From: Sphingobacterium thalpophilum
Lineage (GTDB): Bacteria > Bacteroidota > Bacteroidia > Sphingobacteriales > Sphingobacteriaceae
Direction: 5' to 3'
Assembly: GCF_038396785.1 (NCBI RefSeq)
Contig: NZ_CP151087.1
Location: 3,782,001 to 3,846,000 of the forward strand
Length of the DNA stretch: 64,000 nt
The notes beneath the pieces were generated by a model, which did not search any database, was not told the DNA's origin, and was given only the letters and a program-made list of their open reading frames with translations. A program made the translations under genes and the position numbers. Shown here in pieces: positions 37,341 through 46,080 of the stretch (the first letter of the stretch is position 1; each line of letters opens with the position of its first letter).

Positions 37341-38368
37341 GTTGTTAATCTCTTTTTAATATCGTCCACTGTACTTGTTGTTGCATCGCTGGCGATAAAT
37401 AGTTTATCGAATGCCGCGCTTGTTGCAAATTCTAGCGTCTCCTGCGGCGAAAGGTTGGAATACAATCCATAAATCAGACCCGCCATAAAGCAGTCGCCAC
37501 TTCCTACTTTATCCAAAATCTCTTCCGCTATATAGGTTGTGGATTTGATCAAACGGTCTTTATCAAATAATGTGCTGTAGTATTCTATCCCTTTGGTATG
37601 GTGGTCAAAACGGAAGGTATTGGCGACATACTGGCACATGGGGTTGGAAGCAATGATTTCTCGGCTTGTCCGATCTGCTTGCGCGAGTAACTCTTCTTCG
37701 GTGTATCCTGACGTGTGTGTTAAGAATTGTTCGTCAAGCGGTGTACCCAGCATCTGATGCGCGGCCCATATATTGCCCATAATTAAATTGCAGTACTTGG
37801 CAATCCGAGGCATAACCTCTTTCGGTGTTTTACCATATTTCCAAAGCTTCGATCGGTAGTTAAGGTCTAAGGACACAAAAATTCCTTTTTCCTGTGCTTT
37901 TTGCACAGCTTCAAGACAGAGGTCTGCAATATCCTGGCTAATTGCTGGGCAAATTGCCGAAAAGTGAAACCATTTCACGTCCTTCAAGGCTTTGTCCCAA
38001 TCAATACTGCCGACTTTGAGGCTTGCAAAAGATGAATTGGCGCGATCGTAGATAACCCCCGCATTTTTAAGATCTTTACCTTTGGGGAGATAGTAAATGC
38101 CCAAGCGCTCTCCGCCCCATTGCATCGCCGATGTATCTATGTTTCTACGTTTCAAATAGACATCTATACCTTCACAAATGGCATTTTGCGGTATCGCAGA
38201 TAAGTAGGATGATGGCACGTTCCATAGGGCCAAAGCTGTAGCGACATTTAATTCTGCTCCTCCAACGTAGAAAGGCAATTGGTGCTGTTCAATCCAATTG
38301 TCTTCAATATCCGGACAGATCCGTAACAGCAATTCCCCAAAGCTTAAAACTTTACCCTGCATGTTCAT
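37337..38368 (-). CDS. kdgK: 2-keto-3-deoxygluconate kinase (PfkB family)
   Basis: A 343-residue ribokinase-type sugar kinase. The substrate motif GGAELNVATALALW near residue 36 and the C-terminal catalytic loop DKVGSGDCFMAGLIYGL near residue 288, with the base aspartate, are intact. Family alone would allow other sugars; the position between uxaC and eda makes 2-keto-3-deoxygluconate the likely substrate. It is separated from uxaC by 3 bp. Confidence 0.9.
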   Translation of the reverse strand: MNMQGKVLSFGELLLRICPDIEDNWIEQHQLPFYVGGAELNVATALALWNVPSSYLSAIPQNAICEGIDVYLKRRNIDTSAMQWGGERLGIYYLPKGKDLKNAGVIYDRANSSFASLKVGSIDWDKALKDVKWFHFSAICPAISQDIADLCLEAVQKAQEKGIFVSLDLNYRSKLWKYGKTPKEVMPRIAKYCNLIMGNIWAAHQMLGTPLDEQFLTHTSGYTEEELLAQADRTSREIIASNPMCQYVANTFRFDHHTKGIEYYSTLFDKDRLIKSTTYIAEEILDKVGSGDCFMAGLIYGLYSNLSPQETLEFATSAAFDKLFIASDATTSTVDDIKKRLTT

Positions 38369-38371
38369 TTA

Positions 38372-39772
38372 TTAAAATTCAAAATATTCTTTTGCGTTAT
38401 TGTAGCTGATATCCTGTATGATTTTCCCGACCCATTCGATATCATTTGGTATTTCTCCTTTTTCGATGTCCTGTCCAAAGATGTCACAGACCAATCTTCT
38501 GAAGTATTCATGTCTTGGAAAAGAAAGAAAACTTCTGGAATCGGTCAACATGCCTACAAGACGACTTAACAAACCCATATTCGACAAGGTATTAATCTGT
38601 TTTGTCATGCCGTCTTTTTGGTCCAAAAACCACCAAGCTGAACCAAACTGAATTTTTCCTTTGATAGAACCATCATTGAAATTCCCAATCATTGTCGCAA
38701 TAAGTTCATTGTCGGCTGGATTGAGATTATAGATAATTGTCTTGGTTAGCTTATCTTGGTTATCTAATTTATTCAAAAACTTTGATAATGTACGTCCCTG
38801 ACTAAAATCCCCAATGGAGTCCCAGCCTGTATCAGGACCGATCAAGCGATGCATGCGGGAGTTATTGTTACGTAAAGCGCCCAAATGGTATTGTTGCACC
38901 CAGCCTTTTTCATGATCCCATTCTGCAAAATAGACTAACATGGCCGATTTAAACTTCAGGCTCTCATCAAAAGTTATTTCTTTGCCTGCACGAATTTTAT
39001 CAAAGATGAATGCGATTTCAGTTTCGGTGTAATCTTCAGCATAGATCTGTTCCAAACCATGATCTGAGACTTTACAGCCGTTGGTCGCAAAGAAGTCGTG
39101 CCTTGCTTTCAAGGCCTTGAGGTAGTCGCTTAAACTGCTTATCTGCATATTGCTGACTTCTTCAAGCTTATTGATGTATTGGTTCAATGCAGGCAGGTCA
39201 TCGCAATTCATTGCTTTATCCGGACGAAATGCCGGAAGCATTTTAAATGATTCACGCTCTTTCGCAAACTGCTGATGAAATTCCAGACTATCGATTGGGT
39301 CGTCTGTTGTGCAAACGACTTCAACATGCATCATCTTGAGTAGTCCGCGGACAGAATGACTATCTTGTTGCAGTAAAGCACTGGTATCTGCATAGATCTT
39401 GGCCGCGGTTTTTGGAGACAATACATCTGTTATGCCAAAATAGCGTTGTAATTCAAGGTGTGTCCAATGGTGTAGTGGATTACGCAAGGTATAAGGGACA
39501 GTTTCTGCCCATTTGATGAATTTTTCTTCATCTGAAGCGTCTCCGGTCACATAATGTTCGTTGACACCGTTGGCACGCATGGCCCTCCATTTGTAATGAT
39601 CACCATGTAACCAAACCTGACTAATATTATCAAACTTGACATTATTTGCAATCTGTTCCGGGATTAGGTGATTATGGTAATCAATAATCGGCAGATGTTT
39701 TGAATAATTATGGTACAGCTCTTCAGCCGTTTTTGTGTTCAATAAAAAGTTGTCGTCTAAAAAAGTTTTCAT
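38372..39772 (-). CDS. uxaC: Uronate isomerase
   Basis: A 466-residue amidohydrolase-superfamily isomerase converting D-glucuronate to D-fructuronate and D-galacturonate to D-tagaturonate. YHNHLIPEQIANN near residue 33 has the HxH metal site. TTDDPIDSLEFHQ and GPDTGWDSIGDF are family hallmarks, as is the C-terminal VGMLTDSRSFLSFPRHEYFRR (cited in part). It is the first gene of the minus-strand uronate cluster and is preceded by a 384-bp regulatory region. Confidence 0.95.
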   Translation of the reverse strand: MKTFLDDNFLLNTKTAEELYHNYSKHLPIIDYHNHLIPEQIANNVKFDNISQVWLHGDHYKWRAMRANGVNEHYVTGDASDEEKFIKWAETVPYTLRNPLHHWTHLELQRYFGITDVLSPKTAAKIYADTSALLQQDSHSVRGLLKMMHVEVVCTTDDPIDSLEFHQQFAKERESFKMLPAFRPDKAMNCDDLPALNQYINKLEEVSNMQISSLSDYLKALKARHDFFATNGCKVSDHGLEQIYAEDYTETEIAFIFDKIRAGKEITFDESLKFKSAMLVYFAEWDHEKGWVQQYHLGALRNNNSRMHRLIGPDTGWDSIGDFSQGRTLSKFLNKLDNQDKLTKTIIYNLNPADNELIATMIGNFNDGSIKGKIQFGSAWWFLDQKDGMTKQINTLSNMGLLSRLVGMLTDSRSFLSFPRHEYFRRLVCDIFGQDIEKGEIPNDIEWVGKIIQDISYNNAKEYFEF

Positions 39773-39971
39773 ACAATGTATTGATTTGTAAGTTCATCTG
39801 TTTTCTATCCTCTTTTGCTTGTCAAACTTTTTATTGCTGAAGTAATCGGACATAAAAAATGCAAAAAGGGGTGAAAGTACGGTCGCCTGAATTTCCCAAA
39901 CTGTTTAATTGGTCAATGAAATTACCAATATTCAGGTCATACTTAAAGGAAATTCAATAAAATAAATGCGC

Positions 39972-39991
39972 AAACGTTATCGGTAGCGTTT
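39972..39991. promoter_or_regulatory. LacI-type operator-like palindrome upstream of uxaC
   Basis: AAACGTTATCGGTAGCGTTT matches its own reverse complement at 16 of 20 positions, with perfect AAACG…CGTTT ends and a central CG, the layout of LacI-family operators. It lies 200 bp before the uxaC start and 117 bp before the murF promoter. The rest of the 39773-40106 gap shows no gene, only AT-rich sequence and two copies of ACGTTTTC (40020 and 40033). Confidence 0.55.
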
Positions 39992-40100
39992 AAGGCAATC
40001 GGGTTATACCGCATTTTCTACGTTTTCTAAGCACGTTTTCGCTATCGCAGATTGCTTGAAATTTTGAATAAGTCCCGAATAATATGATCTGCTAAAGCGT

Positions 40101-40140
40101 AATTGTATTGCATATAAAAAGCAATTTCTCTAAGTTTGTT
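40101..40140 (+). promoter_or_regulatory. Promoter of murF (shared 40-bp cassette, copy 1)
   Basis: TTG at 40108-40110, exactly 20 nt, then TAAGTTTG at 40131-40138: an ideal match to the lineage pattern. The ATG of murF lies 18 nt further on. The segment 40101-40140 matches 44989-45028 (before the DUF4293 gene) at 36 of 40 positions. Confidence 0.75.
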
Positions 40141-40156
40141 CAACAAATTGCTCAAC

Positions 40157-41458
40157 ATGGATATCCAATCACTTTATCAGATTTATAAACAGTATCCGAA
40201 TATTACAACAGATACACGTAAAATTGAAAAAGATAGTCTATTTTTCGCCTTAAAAGGGGCCAATTTCAATGGGAATACTTTCGCCGAGAAAGCGCTTGAA
40301 ATGGGTGCTAAATATGTTGTTATTGATGACGAGACCTACCGAAAAGGAGAAGCGTATATTCTTGTTGATGATGTTTTAAAAGCACTACAGCAACTCGCAA
40401 ATTACCACAGACATCAGTTGCACATACCAATTATTGGTGTGACAGGTACAAATGGAAAAACGACTACGAAGGAATTGCTGTATGCCGTTGTTTCGCAGAA
40501 ATACAAGGCCTATGCAACAAAAGGAAATTTGAATAATCATATTGGTGTTCCATTGACATTATTGGCGATAGATGATTCTGTTGAGCTAGCCATCATCGAA
40601 ATGGGGGCAAATCATTTGGAAGAAATTGCTTTTTTGTGTGGGATTGCCGAACCGACACATGGTTTGATTTCTAACGTTGGCAAAGCACATCTAGAAGGTT
40701 TTGGATCTTTTGAAGGAGTAAAGAAAACCAAGGGCGAGCTGTACGATTGGCTGCAGGACCATCAAGGGGTATTATTTTTGCAGGCAGATAACCCACATCT
40801 TAAAGAGATGGCTTCCGCCCGCAAGATAGCCAACATTGTCACTTATGGTTTTTCGGAAGGTAATGATGTGATTGGAAAGCTTCTTAGGGCAAATCCCCTT
40901 TTGCAAATTGAATGGCACAAGAAAGGCACGGCCGAATCTTATGTTGTCGATACCCATTTAACAGGATCTTATAATACCGAAAACTTTCTTGCAGCTATTG
41001 CAGTAGGTTTGCATTTTGGCGTTTCTTCTGCGTCAATCAATCGGGGTATTGAAGGATATGCCCCTACGAACAATCGTTCGCAGGTTATGAAAACTGCCCA
41101 CAATACGCTAATCTGCGATTATTATAATGCAAATGCAACAAGCATGGCTGCTGCATTGGATAATATTCGGATTATTGAAGCGGATAAGAAGGCTATTGTA
41201 TTGGGTGATATGTTTGAATTGGGGACAGAATCATTTGAAGAACATAAAAAAATTGTCGAGAACGTAAGAGCTATTCCTGCAGATCGCAAAATTTTTGTAG
41301 GAAAAGAATTTTTCGCACATCGGTATGAAGGTGGAGCATTTTATGAAACTACTGCCGAAGCAAAACAGGCAATCAGCGGAAATCCTATTGTGGACAGCAC
41401 GGTCTTATTGAAAGCGTCAAGGGGTATGGCCTTTGAAAATCTGGTCGAACTACTGTAG
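40157..41458 (+). CDS. murF: UDP-N-acetylmuramoyl-tripeptide--D-alanyl-D-alanine ligase
   Basis: A 433-residue cytoplasmic Mur ligase that adds D-Ala-D-Ala to the peptidoglycan precursor using ATP. The P-loop GVTGTNGKTTTKELL is near residue 95, IEMGANHLEEI near residue 150, and SYNTENFLAAIAVG and NNRSQVM further on are family motifs. I chose the ATG at 40157 because the TTG at 40136 lies inside the -7 promoter element. It stands alone, away from other mur genes. Confidence 0.94.
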   Translation: MDIQSLYQIYKQYPNITTDTRKIEKDSLFFALKGANFNGNTFAEKALEMGAKYVVIDDETYRKGEAYILVDDVLKALQQLANYHRHQLHIPIIGVTGTNGKTTTKELLYAVVSQKYKAYATKGNLNNHIGVPLTLLAIDDSVELAIIEMGANHLEEIAFLCGIAEPTHGLISNVGKAHLEGFGSFEGVKKTKGELYDWLQDHQGVLFLQADNPHLKEMASARKIANIVTYGFSEGNDVIGKLLRANPLLQIEWHKKGTAESYVVDTHLTGSYNTENFLAAIAVGLHFGVSSASINRGIEGYAPTNNRSQVMKTAHNTLICDYYNANATSMAAALDNIRIIEADKKAIVLGDMFELGTESFEEHKKIVENVRAIPADRKIFVGKEFFAHRYEGGAFYETTAEAKQAISGNPIVDSTVLLKASRGMAFENLVELL

Positions 41459-41788
41459 TCTTTTTAGCTTTATGCTATGCACAACGAGGGGATAAGTTCG
41501 GGGTGCGAACATATGGCGACCATGGTGCTCCCGCATTGAATGTACTTAAAAAGGTGGACTCAACGTGGACTCACGGTGGACTTACCGTGGTTGCGGGACG
41601 AAGTTGATAGGATGTTGCGGAAACCTTCGTTCCACTGAATCCCGAATGACTCGCCCAGTAGCATCGAGCGAAAGGAAGTGCAAAACAAACAGTTTTGTCA
41701 TGTAAGGATTAAATAATAAGGAAAATGAGCAAATTCGTTCTACGGAGAAATGATGCTCATTTGGAAAAACGTACCTTTGTTGCATATA
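41459..41788. other. Intergenic region with coding-like debris, no supported gene
   Basis: A 330-bp gap between murF and truA. It contains an 11-bp tandem array (41554-41590) and a block of GC-richer sequence after it that is open in one minus-strand frame (…GRVIRDSVERRF…) without a recognisable family or start signal. A TACCTTTG -7-like motif for truA lies at 41772-41779. Confidence 0.5.
41554..41590. repeat. 11-bp tandem repeat array (GTGGACT unit)
   Basis: GTGGACT begins at 41554, 41565 and 41576, and GTGG again at 41587, i.e. a strict 11-bp period with a variable 4-nt spacer (caac, cacg, tacc). It is noncoding and about 100 bp after murF. Confidence 0.85.
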
Positions 41789-42544
41789 ATGGATAAAAGA
41801 CGTTTTTTTTTAGAAATAGCCTATTTTGGACAGGCTTATCATGGTTGGCAAATTCAGAATAATGCAATTTCCGTGCAGGAAGTGCTGAATAAGGCGCTTG
41901 AAACCCTGTTGCGGGAACCCATTGAAACAACTGGAGCTGGCCGTACAGATACAGGTGTTCATGCCAAGCAATTGTATGCACATTTCGATGCAGCCCCTGT
42001 GGGTATTCTACAAAAAGCTGATCGTTTTATTCATTCGCTCAATGCACTATTGCCCTTTGATGTGGCCGTGAAGCGCCTGATCGAAGTGGAACCCGAAGCA
42101 CATGCTCGCTTCGATGCGACGCAAAGATCATATGAATACCATCTTCATTTTCATAAAGATCCTTTTATCTATCCCTATTCATGTTTTATGCGCGATCGTC
42201 CGGATGTCGAAAAGATGAATGAAGCTGCGCAGTTTTTATTGGGTAAACAAGATTTCGAATGCTTTAGTAAGTCTCATACGCAGGTGTTTACAAATATTTG
42301 CGATATTCGTAGAGCCGAGTGGGTATGGCATACTGAGCAACATCTGGTTTTTCACATAACTGCAGATCGTTTTTTGCGCAATATGGTGCGTGCCATTGTA
42401 GGGACATCGTTGGAAATAGGGATAAAAGGCAAGCCGGTTTCATTTATGCAAGAGGTTATTCAAAGTAAAAACCGCGGAAAAGCGGGTGTTTCTGTTCCTG
42501 CACATGGTTTATATTTAACAGAAGTAGCATATCCTTATATATAG
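41789..42544 (+). CDS. truA: tRNA pseudouridine(38-40) synthase TruA
   Basis: A 251-residue enzyme converting uridines 38-40 of the tRNA anticodon arm to pseudouridine. The catalytic aspartate is in AGRTDTGVHAKQ near residue 50; IAYFGQAYHGWQIQ and RFLRNMVRAIVGT are typical. The ATG at 41789 gives MDKRRFFLEIAYFG; an upstream ATG at 41750 would precede the -7 motif at 41772, so it is less likely. The next gene starts 24 bp later. Confidence 0.94.
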   Translation: MDKRRFFLEIAYFGQAYHGWQIQNNAISVQEVLNKALETLLREPIETTGAGRTDTGVHAKQLYAHFDAAPVGILQKADRFIHSLNALLPFDVAVKRLIEVEPEAHARFDATQRSYEYHLHFHKDPFIYPYSCFMRDRPDVEKMNEAAQFLLGKQDFECFSKSHTQVFTNICDIRRAEWVWHTEQHLVFHITADRFLRNMVRAIVGTSLEIGIKGKPVSFMQEVIQSKNRGKAGVSVPAHGLYLTEVAYPYI

Positions 42545-42568
42545 AATTTAATAGATATAGAATTTAAC

Positions 42569-44332
42569 GTGAGTCAAGATAAAATAACTGGTAAAACCTA
42601 CGATATCAATTTAGTGAAACGCATGAGTCGTTATATGCGGCCTTACCATGTGTCATTTTGGATATCGGTCGTTCTAACGATATTGTTGGCCGCTGTGGCG
42701 CCCGCTTTGCCTATGCTAATTCAGCATACATTAGATAACTATATTTTAAATTTCGATACCAACGGGTTGTCCCTCATGCTGATAGCGATGTTGGCATTGG
42801 TCATCCTGCAGACCTTGATTCGTTATTATCATACCTTAATGACAAATACCCTGGGGCAGTCGGTCATTCGCGATATCCGGATTCAGGTATTTAACCACAT
42901 TGTTCAACTCCGGCTCAAGTATTTTGATCGTACTGCGTTGGGAAAACTAATTACACGTACCATTTCTGATCTGGAGACTCTTTCCAATATTTTTTCTGAG
43001 GGCTTGATCCAGATTATCGGTGATTTATTGCAGCTGGTAGTTATTCTGGTTGTGATGTTTTACTCCGATTGGAAGCTAACATTGATTGTTTTAATTCCCA
43101 TGCCTTTGATGGTGGCAGCAACTTATGTGTTTAAAGAGGCGATGAAATCTGCTTTTATTGATGTGAGGAAATGGGTTTCCAATTTAAATACCTTTTTGCA
43201 GGAACACATTACGGGAGTCGGGATTATCCAATATTTTGCGCGTGAAAAGCAGGAAATGGATAAGTTTAAAGAAATTAATGCGCAACATCGAAATGCACAT
43301 ATTCGAACCAATTGGTACTTCTCCATCTTTTTCCCAGTTTTGGAAATTATCATGGCTATTGCTTTGGGATTATTGGTGTGGTTTGGTTCCAAACAAATTA
43401 TGGGTGATGTGATCTCTCCGGGTGTAGTTGTAGCCTTCATCATGTATATCAATATGATCTTTAGGCCCATTCGGGAACTTATTGATAAATTCAATACACT
43501 TCAAATGGGTATGGTCAGTGCTGAACGAATTTTTGAAGTCTTGGATACCGATGAAAAGACGCCTAATTTGGGGACTTTGAAACCCGCACATATCAAAGGA
43601 GAGATTGCGTTTCGCGATGTTTGGTTTGCTTATAATGAGGAAAATTGGGTTCTGAAAGATGTTAACTTCAATGTTAATCCGGGCGAGACTTTAGCTTTAG
43701 TTGGGGCTACTGGTGCCGGAAAATCTTCTACCATCAATATTCTAAGCCGGTTTTATGAAATCAATAAGGGTGAAATTCTATTGGATGGCCGTAATATCCG
43801 GGATTATGACCTTGATTATCTGAGAAATACCATTTCGACAGTATTGCAGGATGTATTTCTCTTTTCGGATAGTGTCATCAATAACATTACATTAGGTGAT
43901 CCTGCGATATCTAGAGAGCAGGTGATCGAAGCGGCAAAGGAAGTCGGTGCGCATGATTTTATTATGCGACTTCCTGGGGGCTATGATTATGATGTGAAAG
44001 AGCGGGGAGCAACTTTATCTGCGGGGCAGGCACAATTGATTTCTTTTATACGGGCTTTGGTACACGATCCTCGCATTCTTATTTTGGATGAAGCGACTTC
44101 TTCTGTTGATACCGAAACGGAAGAAATGATCCAACATGCAATTGATAACCTCATGAAAGGAAGAACATCGATTGTTATTGCCCACCGCTTGTCCACCATT
44201 CAGAAGGCGGACAAGATTATTGTGTTGGATAAAGGCGAAATCAAGGAAATCGGAACGCATCAGGAATTGCTATCTTTCGATGGTTATTATAAAAAACTAT
44301 ACGACTTACAGTTTCATTCCGCAGGGATTTAA
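42569..44332 (+). CDS. ABC exporter, fused permease and ATPase
   Basis: A 587-residue half-transporter of the MsbA/multidrug type that would act as a homodimer. Six predicted helices fill the first 320 residues (TM domain with TRTISDLETLSNIFSEG). The ATPase follows with Walker A GATGAGKSS near residue 384, Q-loop TVLQDVFLFSD, a variant signature LSAGQAQL instead of LSGGQ, Walker B ILILDEATSSVD, and IAHRLSTI with the H-loop. It starts at a GTG. The substrate is unknown; lipid or drug export is typical. It converges on the acyltransferase gene with no gap. Confidence 0.92.
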   Translation: MSQDKITGKTYDINLVKRMSRYMRPYHVSFWISVVLTILLAAVAPALPMLIQHTLDNYILNFDTNGLSLMLIAMLALVILQTLIRYYHTLMTNTLGQSVIRDIRIQVFNHIVQLRLKYFDRTALGKLITRTISDLETLSNIFSEGLIQIIGDLLQLVVILVVMFYSDWKLTLIVLIPMPLMVAATYVFKEAMKSAFIDVRKWVSNLNTFLQEHITGVGIIQYFAREKQEMDKFKEINAQHRNAHIRTNWYFSIFFPVLEIIMAIALGLLVWFGSKQIMGDVISPGVVVAFIMYINMIFRPIRELIDKFNTLQMGMVSAERIFEVLDTDEKTPNLGTLKPAHIKGEIAFRDVWFAYNEENWVLKDVNFNVNPGETLALVGATGAGKSSTINILSRFYEINKGEILLDGRNIRDYDLDYLRNTISTVLQDVFLFSDSVINNITLGDPAISREQVIEAAKEVGAHDFIMRLPGGYDYDVKERGATLSAGQAQLISFIRALVHDPRILILDEATSSVDTETEEMIQHAIDNLMKGRTSIVIAHRLSTIQKADKIIVLDKGEIKEIGTHQELLSFDGYYKKLYDLQFHSAGI

Positions 44333-44854
44333 TTAAGCGATAATACTCTCTTTGGGGATAGTTTCTTCGTCTTCAATACGTGTATTTGCTTTAATTTCTG
44401 AACCTCGACCGACTAGAACGTTTGCTCCGATTGAGATATTTGGGCCGATGTTGACAAAATCTTCAATAATGGTGTTGCTTTCGATAACGGCGGAACCGGC
44501 AATAACGCAGTGGTTGCCTATTTGTACATCTGGAGCGATCGAAGCGCCTGGGAGAATAATGGTGCCTTCACCAATTTCGGCTCTTTTTGATACGTAGGCT
44601 TTAGGATGGATGAGGGTCTGGAAGTTCCAGTTTGCGTTTTCTGACACAATCCTTTGGCGAAGACCAGGATTCTTGACTGCGACAAAGAAATTTTCTTCCG
44701 TGCCTTTTGATTCATGATGAAGTTGAACCTCATAATCAAATACATCTTCAATTAGTAGCGATTTGTCGATAAGACCACCAATTTCAATCGCTAAATCTTC
44801 TGCTACATCTACCGCAGTTTTAGCATGAGCGGTTGCTCCATATATGTATAACAT
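44333..44854 (-). CDS. NeuD/PglD-like sugar O- or N-acyltransferase
   Basis: A 173-residue protein with an N-terminal Rossmann-like segment (MLYIYGATAHAKTAVDVAED) and a C-terminal left-handed beta-helix of hexapeptide repeats (IGEGTIILPGASIAPDVQIG and following, from about residue 95). This is the layout of NeuD and PglD acetyltransferases acting on nucleotide or capsule sugars. A catalytic histidine is plausible in LIHPKAYVS or GNHCVIAG. The ATG at 44854 was preferred over one 18 bp upstream. No sugar biosynthesis genes are adjacent, so its target is unknown. Confidence 0.75.
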   Translation of the reverse strand: MLYIYGATAHAKTAVDVAEDLAIEIGGLIDKSLLIEDVFDYEVQLHHESKGTEENFFVAVKNPGLRQRIVSENANWNFQTLIHPKAYVSKRAEIGEGTIILPGASIAPDVQIGNHCVIAGSAVIESNTIIEDFVNIGPNISIGANVLVGRGSEIKANTRIEDEETIPKESIIA

Positions 44855-44988
44855 GGTATTTTTTTTTCGCAAAGATAAAGCTTTCTAAAAAGAAGCCCTT
44901 TGATATGATGTAAAAAAATACAACAAAATGTCAGGTTTGATTGTTTTGGTGTTTATAGAGCTGTAGGGTTGGTTGTTTTTTCGGTCGC

Positions 44989-45028
44989 AATTATATTGCA
45001 TATGAAAATCAATTTATCTAAGTTTGTT
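44989..45028 (+). promoter_or_regulatory. Promoter of the DUF4293 gene (shared 40-bp cassette, copy 2)
   Basis: TTG at 44996-44998, exactly 20 nt, then TAAGTTTG at 45019-45026; the ATG is 21 nt further. It is 36/40 identical to the murF promoter segment, including the spacer, which promoters normally do not conserve. Confidence 0.75.
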
Positions 45029-45047
45029 GATATACAAAAATTAAACT

Positions 45048-45530
45048 ATGATTCAACGTATCCAAACTGTTTATTTGCTGATAGCAGGATTAGTCATATT
45101 TGGCTTGTTTCTATTTCCCTATGTTAATTATAGCGATTTAGTGGGTTTAGGAAAGAATGTGAAGGTGACTGGTGTGTATAGTGTTGCTGCTGGCCAGTCT
45201 GTACATGAGGGGGGATTTGGTTATATTCTCCAGACCGTGGTGACCGTGTTATTGGGAGGACTTCCGCTATTTACGATATTTAAATTTAAAAAGCGTAAAG
45301 TTCAACTTTTGCTTATATGGGTGGAGATTGTGGCAATTATCTTATTTGCAATCTGGTTATACTCGTCTGCAAGTACTCATCTTGCCACCGTGAGCCAGTT
45401 TTTAGGTGCCGGGAATATCGGGGTAGGTTTCTTTTTGTTGCCAATTTCGATTATTTTCTGTGCGTTAGCGATGGGTGGAGTACGTAAAGATGAAAAGTTG
45501 ATCCGATCTGCCGATCGATTGCGAGCATAA
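45048..45530 (+). CDS. DUF4293 membrane protein
   Basis: A 160-residue protein with four predicted helices (MIQRIQTVYLLIAGLVIFGL at the start, the last ending FFLLPISIIFCALAMGGVRKDEKLIRSADRLRA, cited in part). The arrangement and the N-terminal IQRIQT(V/I)YL match the Bacteroidetes-specific DUF4293 family, whose function is unknown. A terminator follows at 45561. Confidence 0.8.
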   Translation: MIQRIQTVYLLIAGLVIFGLFLFPYVNYSDLVGLGKNVKVTGVYSVAAGQSVHEGGFGYILQTVVTVLLGGLPLFTIFKFKKRKVQLLLIWVEIVAIILFAIWLYSSASTHLATVSQFLGAGNIGVGFFLLPISIIFCALAMGGVRKDEKLIRSADRLRA

Positions 45531-45560
45531 TTTTAAGACAATAAAATAATACGAGTTAAA

Positions 45561-45583
45561 GCCACGAAGATCGTGGCTTTTTT
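45561..45583 (+). terminator. Terminator after the DUF4293 gene
   Basis: A 7-bp stem GCCACGA / TCGTGGC with a 3-nt loop and a run of six T. Confidence 0.85.
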
Positions 45584-45597
45584 AAATATAATATGAT

Positions 45598-46062
45598 ATG
45601 AATGTTTTTTTTAGATATGTTGTTGTCTTGATCCTCTTTCTTGGAGGTGGGCTTGTAAAGGCTCAGTCGGCAGATTCATTGCTGGTTGTTGACGATATTC
45701 AATTCGATGTGCGGGAATTTCACTTCGATGAGGGTAAGAATGAACTGGTGATCAATTTGTTTGCGATATCTTATAGTACCGATCCACGAGAATATAAAAT
45801 GAACACCTTTTCCACGCAAGTGTTGGATCAGAAGAAACAACCCCATTTCTTTTCAACGATTCAGATGGGAAATGTTTTGGTTAAATTTGAAGATAAGCAG
45901 AATTATCTGCACTATTTGCTAGAAGAAGATAAGCCTGTGGATATACAGGTCATTGTTAAGGATTGGAAGAAAACGGATAAGCCGGTTATGATTAAACTGG
46001 TGTTTGAGAGTAGCACGGAAGAGGGGGAGTTTTTGGAAGTTCCTATTCCATTAAAGAAATAG
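45598..46062 (+). CDS. Secreted protein of unknown function
   Basis: A 154-residue protein with a clear signal peptide (hydrophobic run then VKAQSADS). The mature part is short, beta-rich and charged (VDDIQFDVREFHFDEGKNELVI near residue 30, cited in part; ending LEVPIPLKK). It has no cysteine in the mature part and no recognised motif. It stands between two terminators as a single gene. I do not recognise the family. Confidence 0.75.
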   Translation: MNVFFRYVVVLILFLGGGLVKAQSADSLLVVDDIQFDVREFHFDEGKNELVINLFAISYSTDPREYKMNTFSTQVLDQKKQPHFFSTIQMGNVLVKFEDKQNYLHYLLEEDKPVDIQVIVKDWKKTDKPVMIKLVFESSTEEGEFLEVPIPLKK

Positions 46063-46080
46063 ATTTTGGCTCTTGAGCAA

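Noticed and set aside
41554-41590. CRISPR array
   Set aside because: Repeat unit is 11 bp and contiguous, without 25-40-nt repeats or unique spacers; no cas genes nearby.
41582-41785. 67-codon open frame on the minus strand between murF and truA
   Set aside because: No start signal or known family, and its end reaches into the truA upstream region. Treated as intergenic debris.
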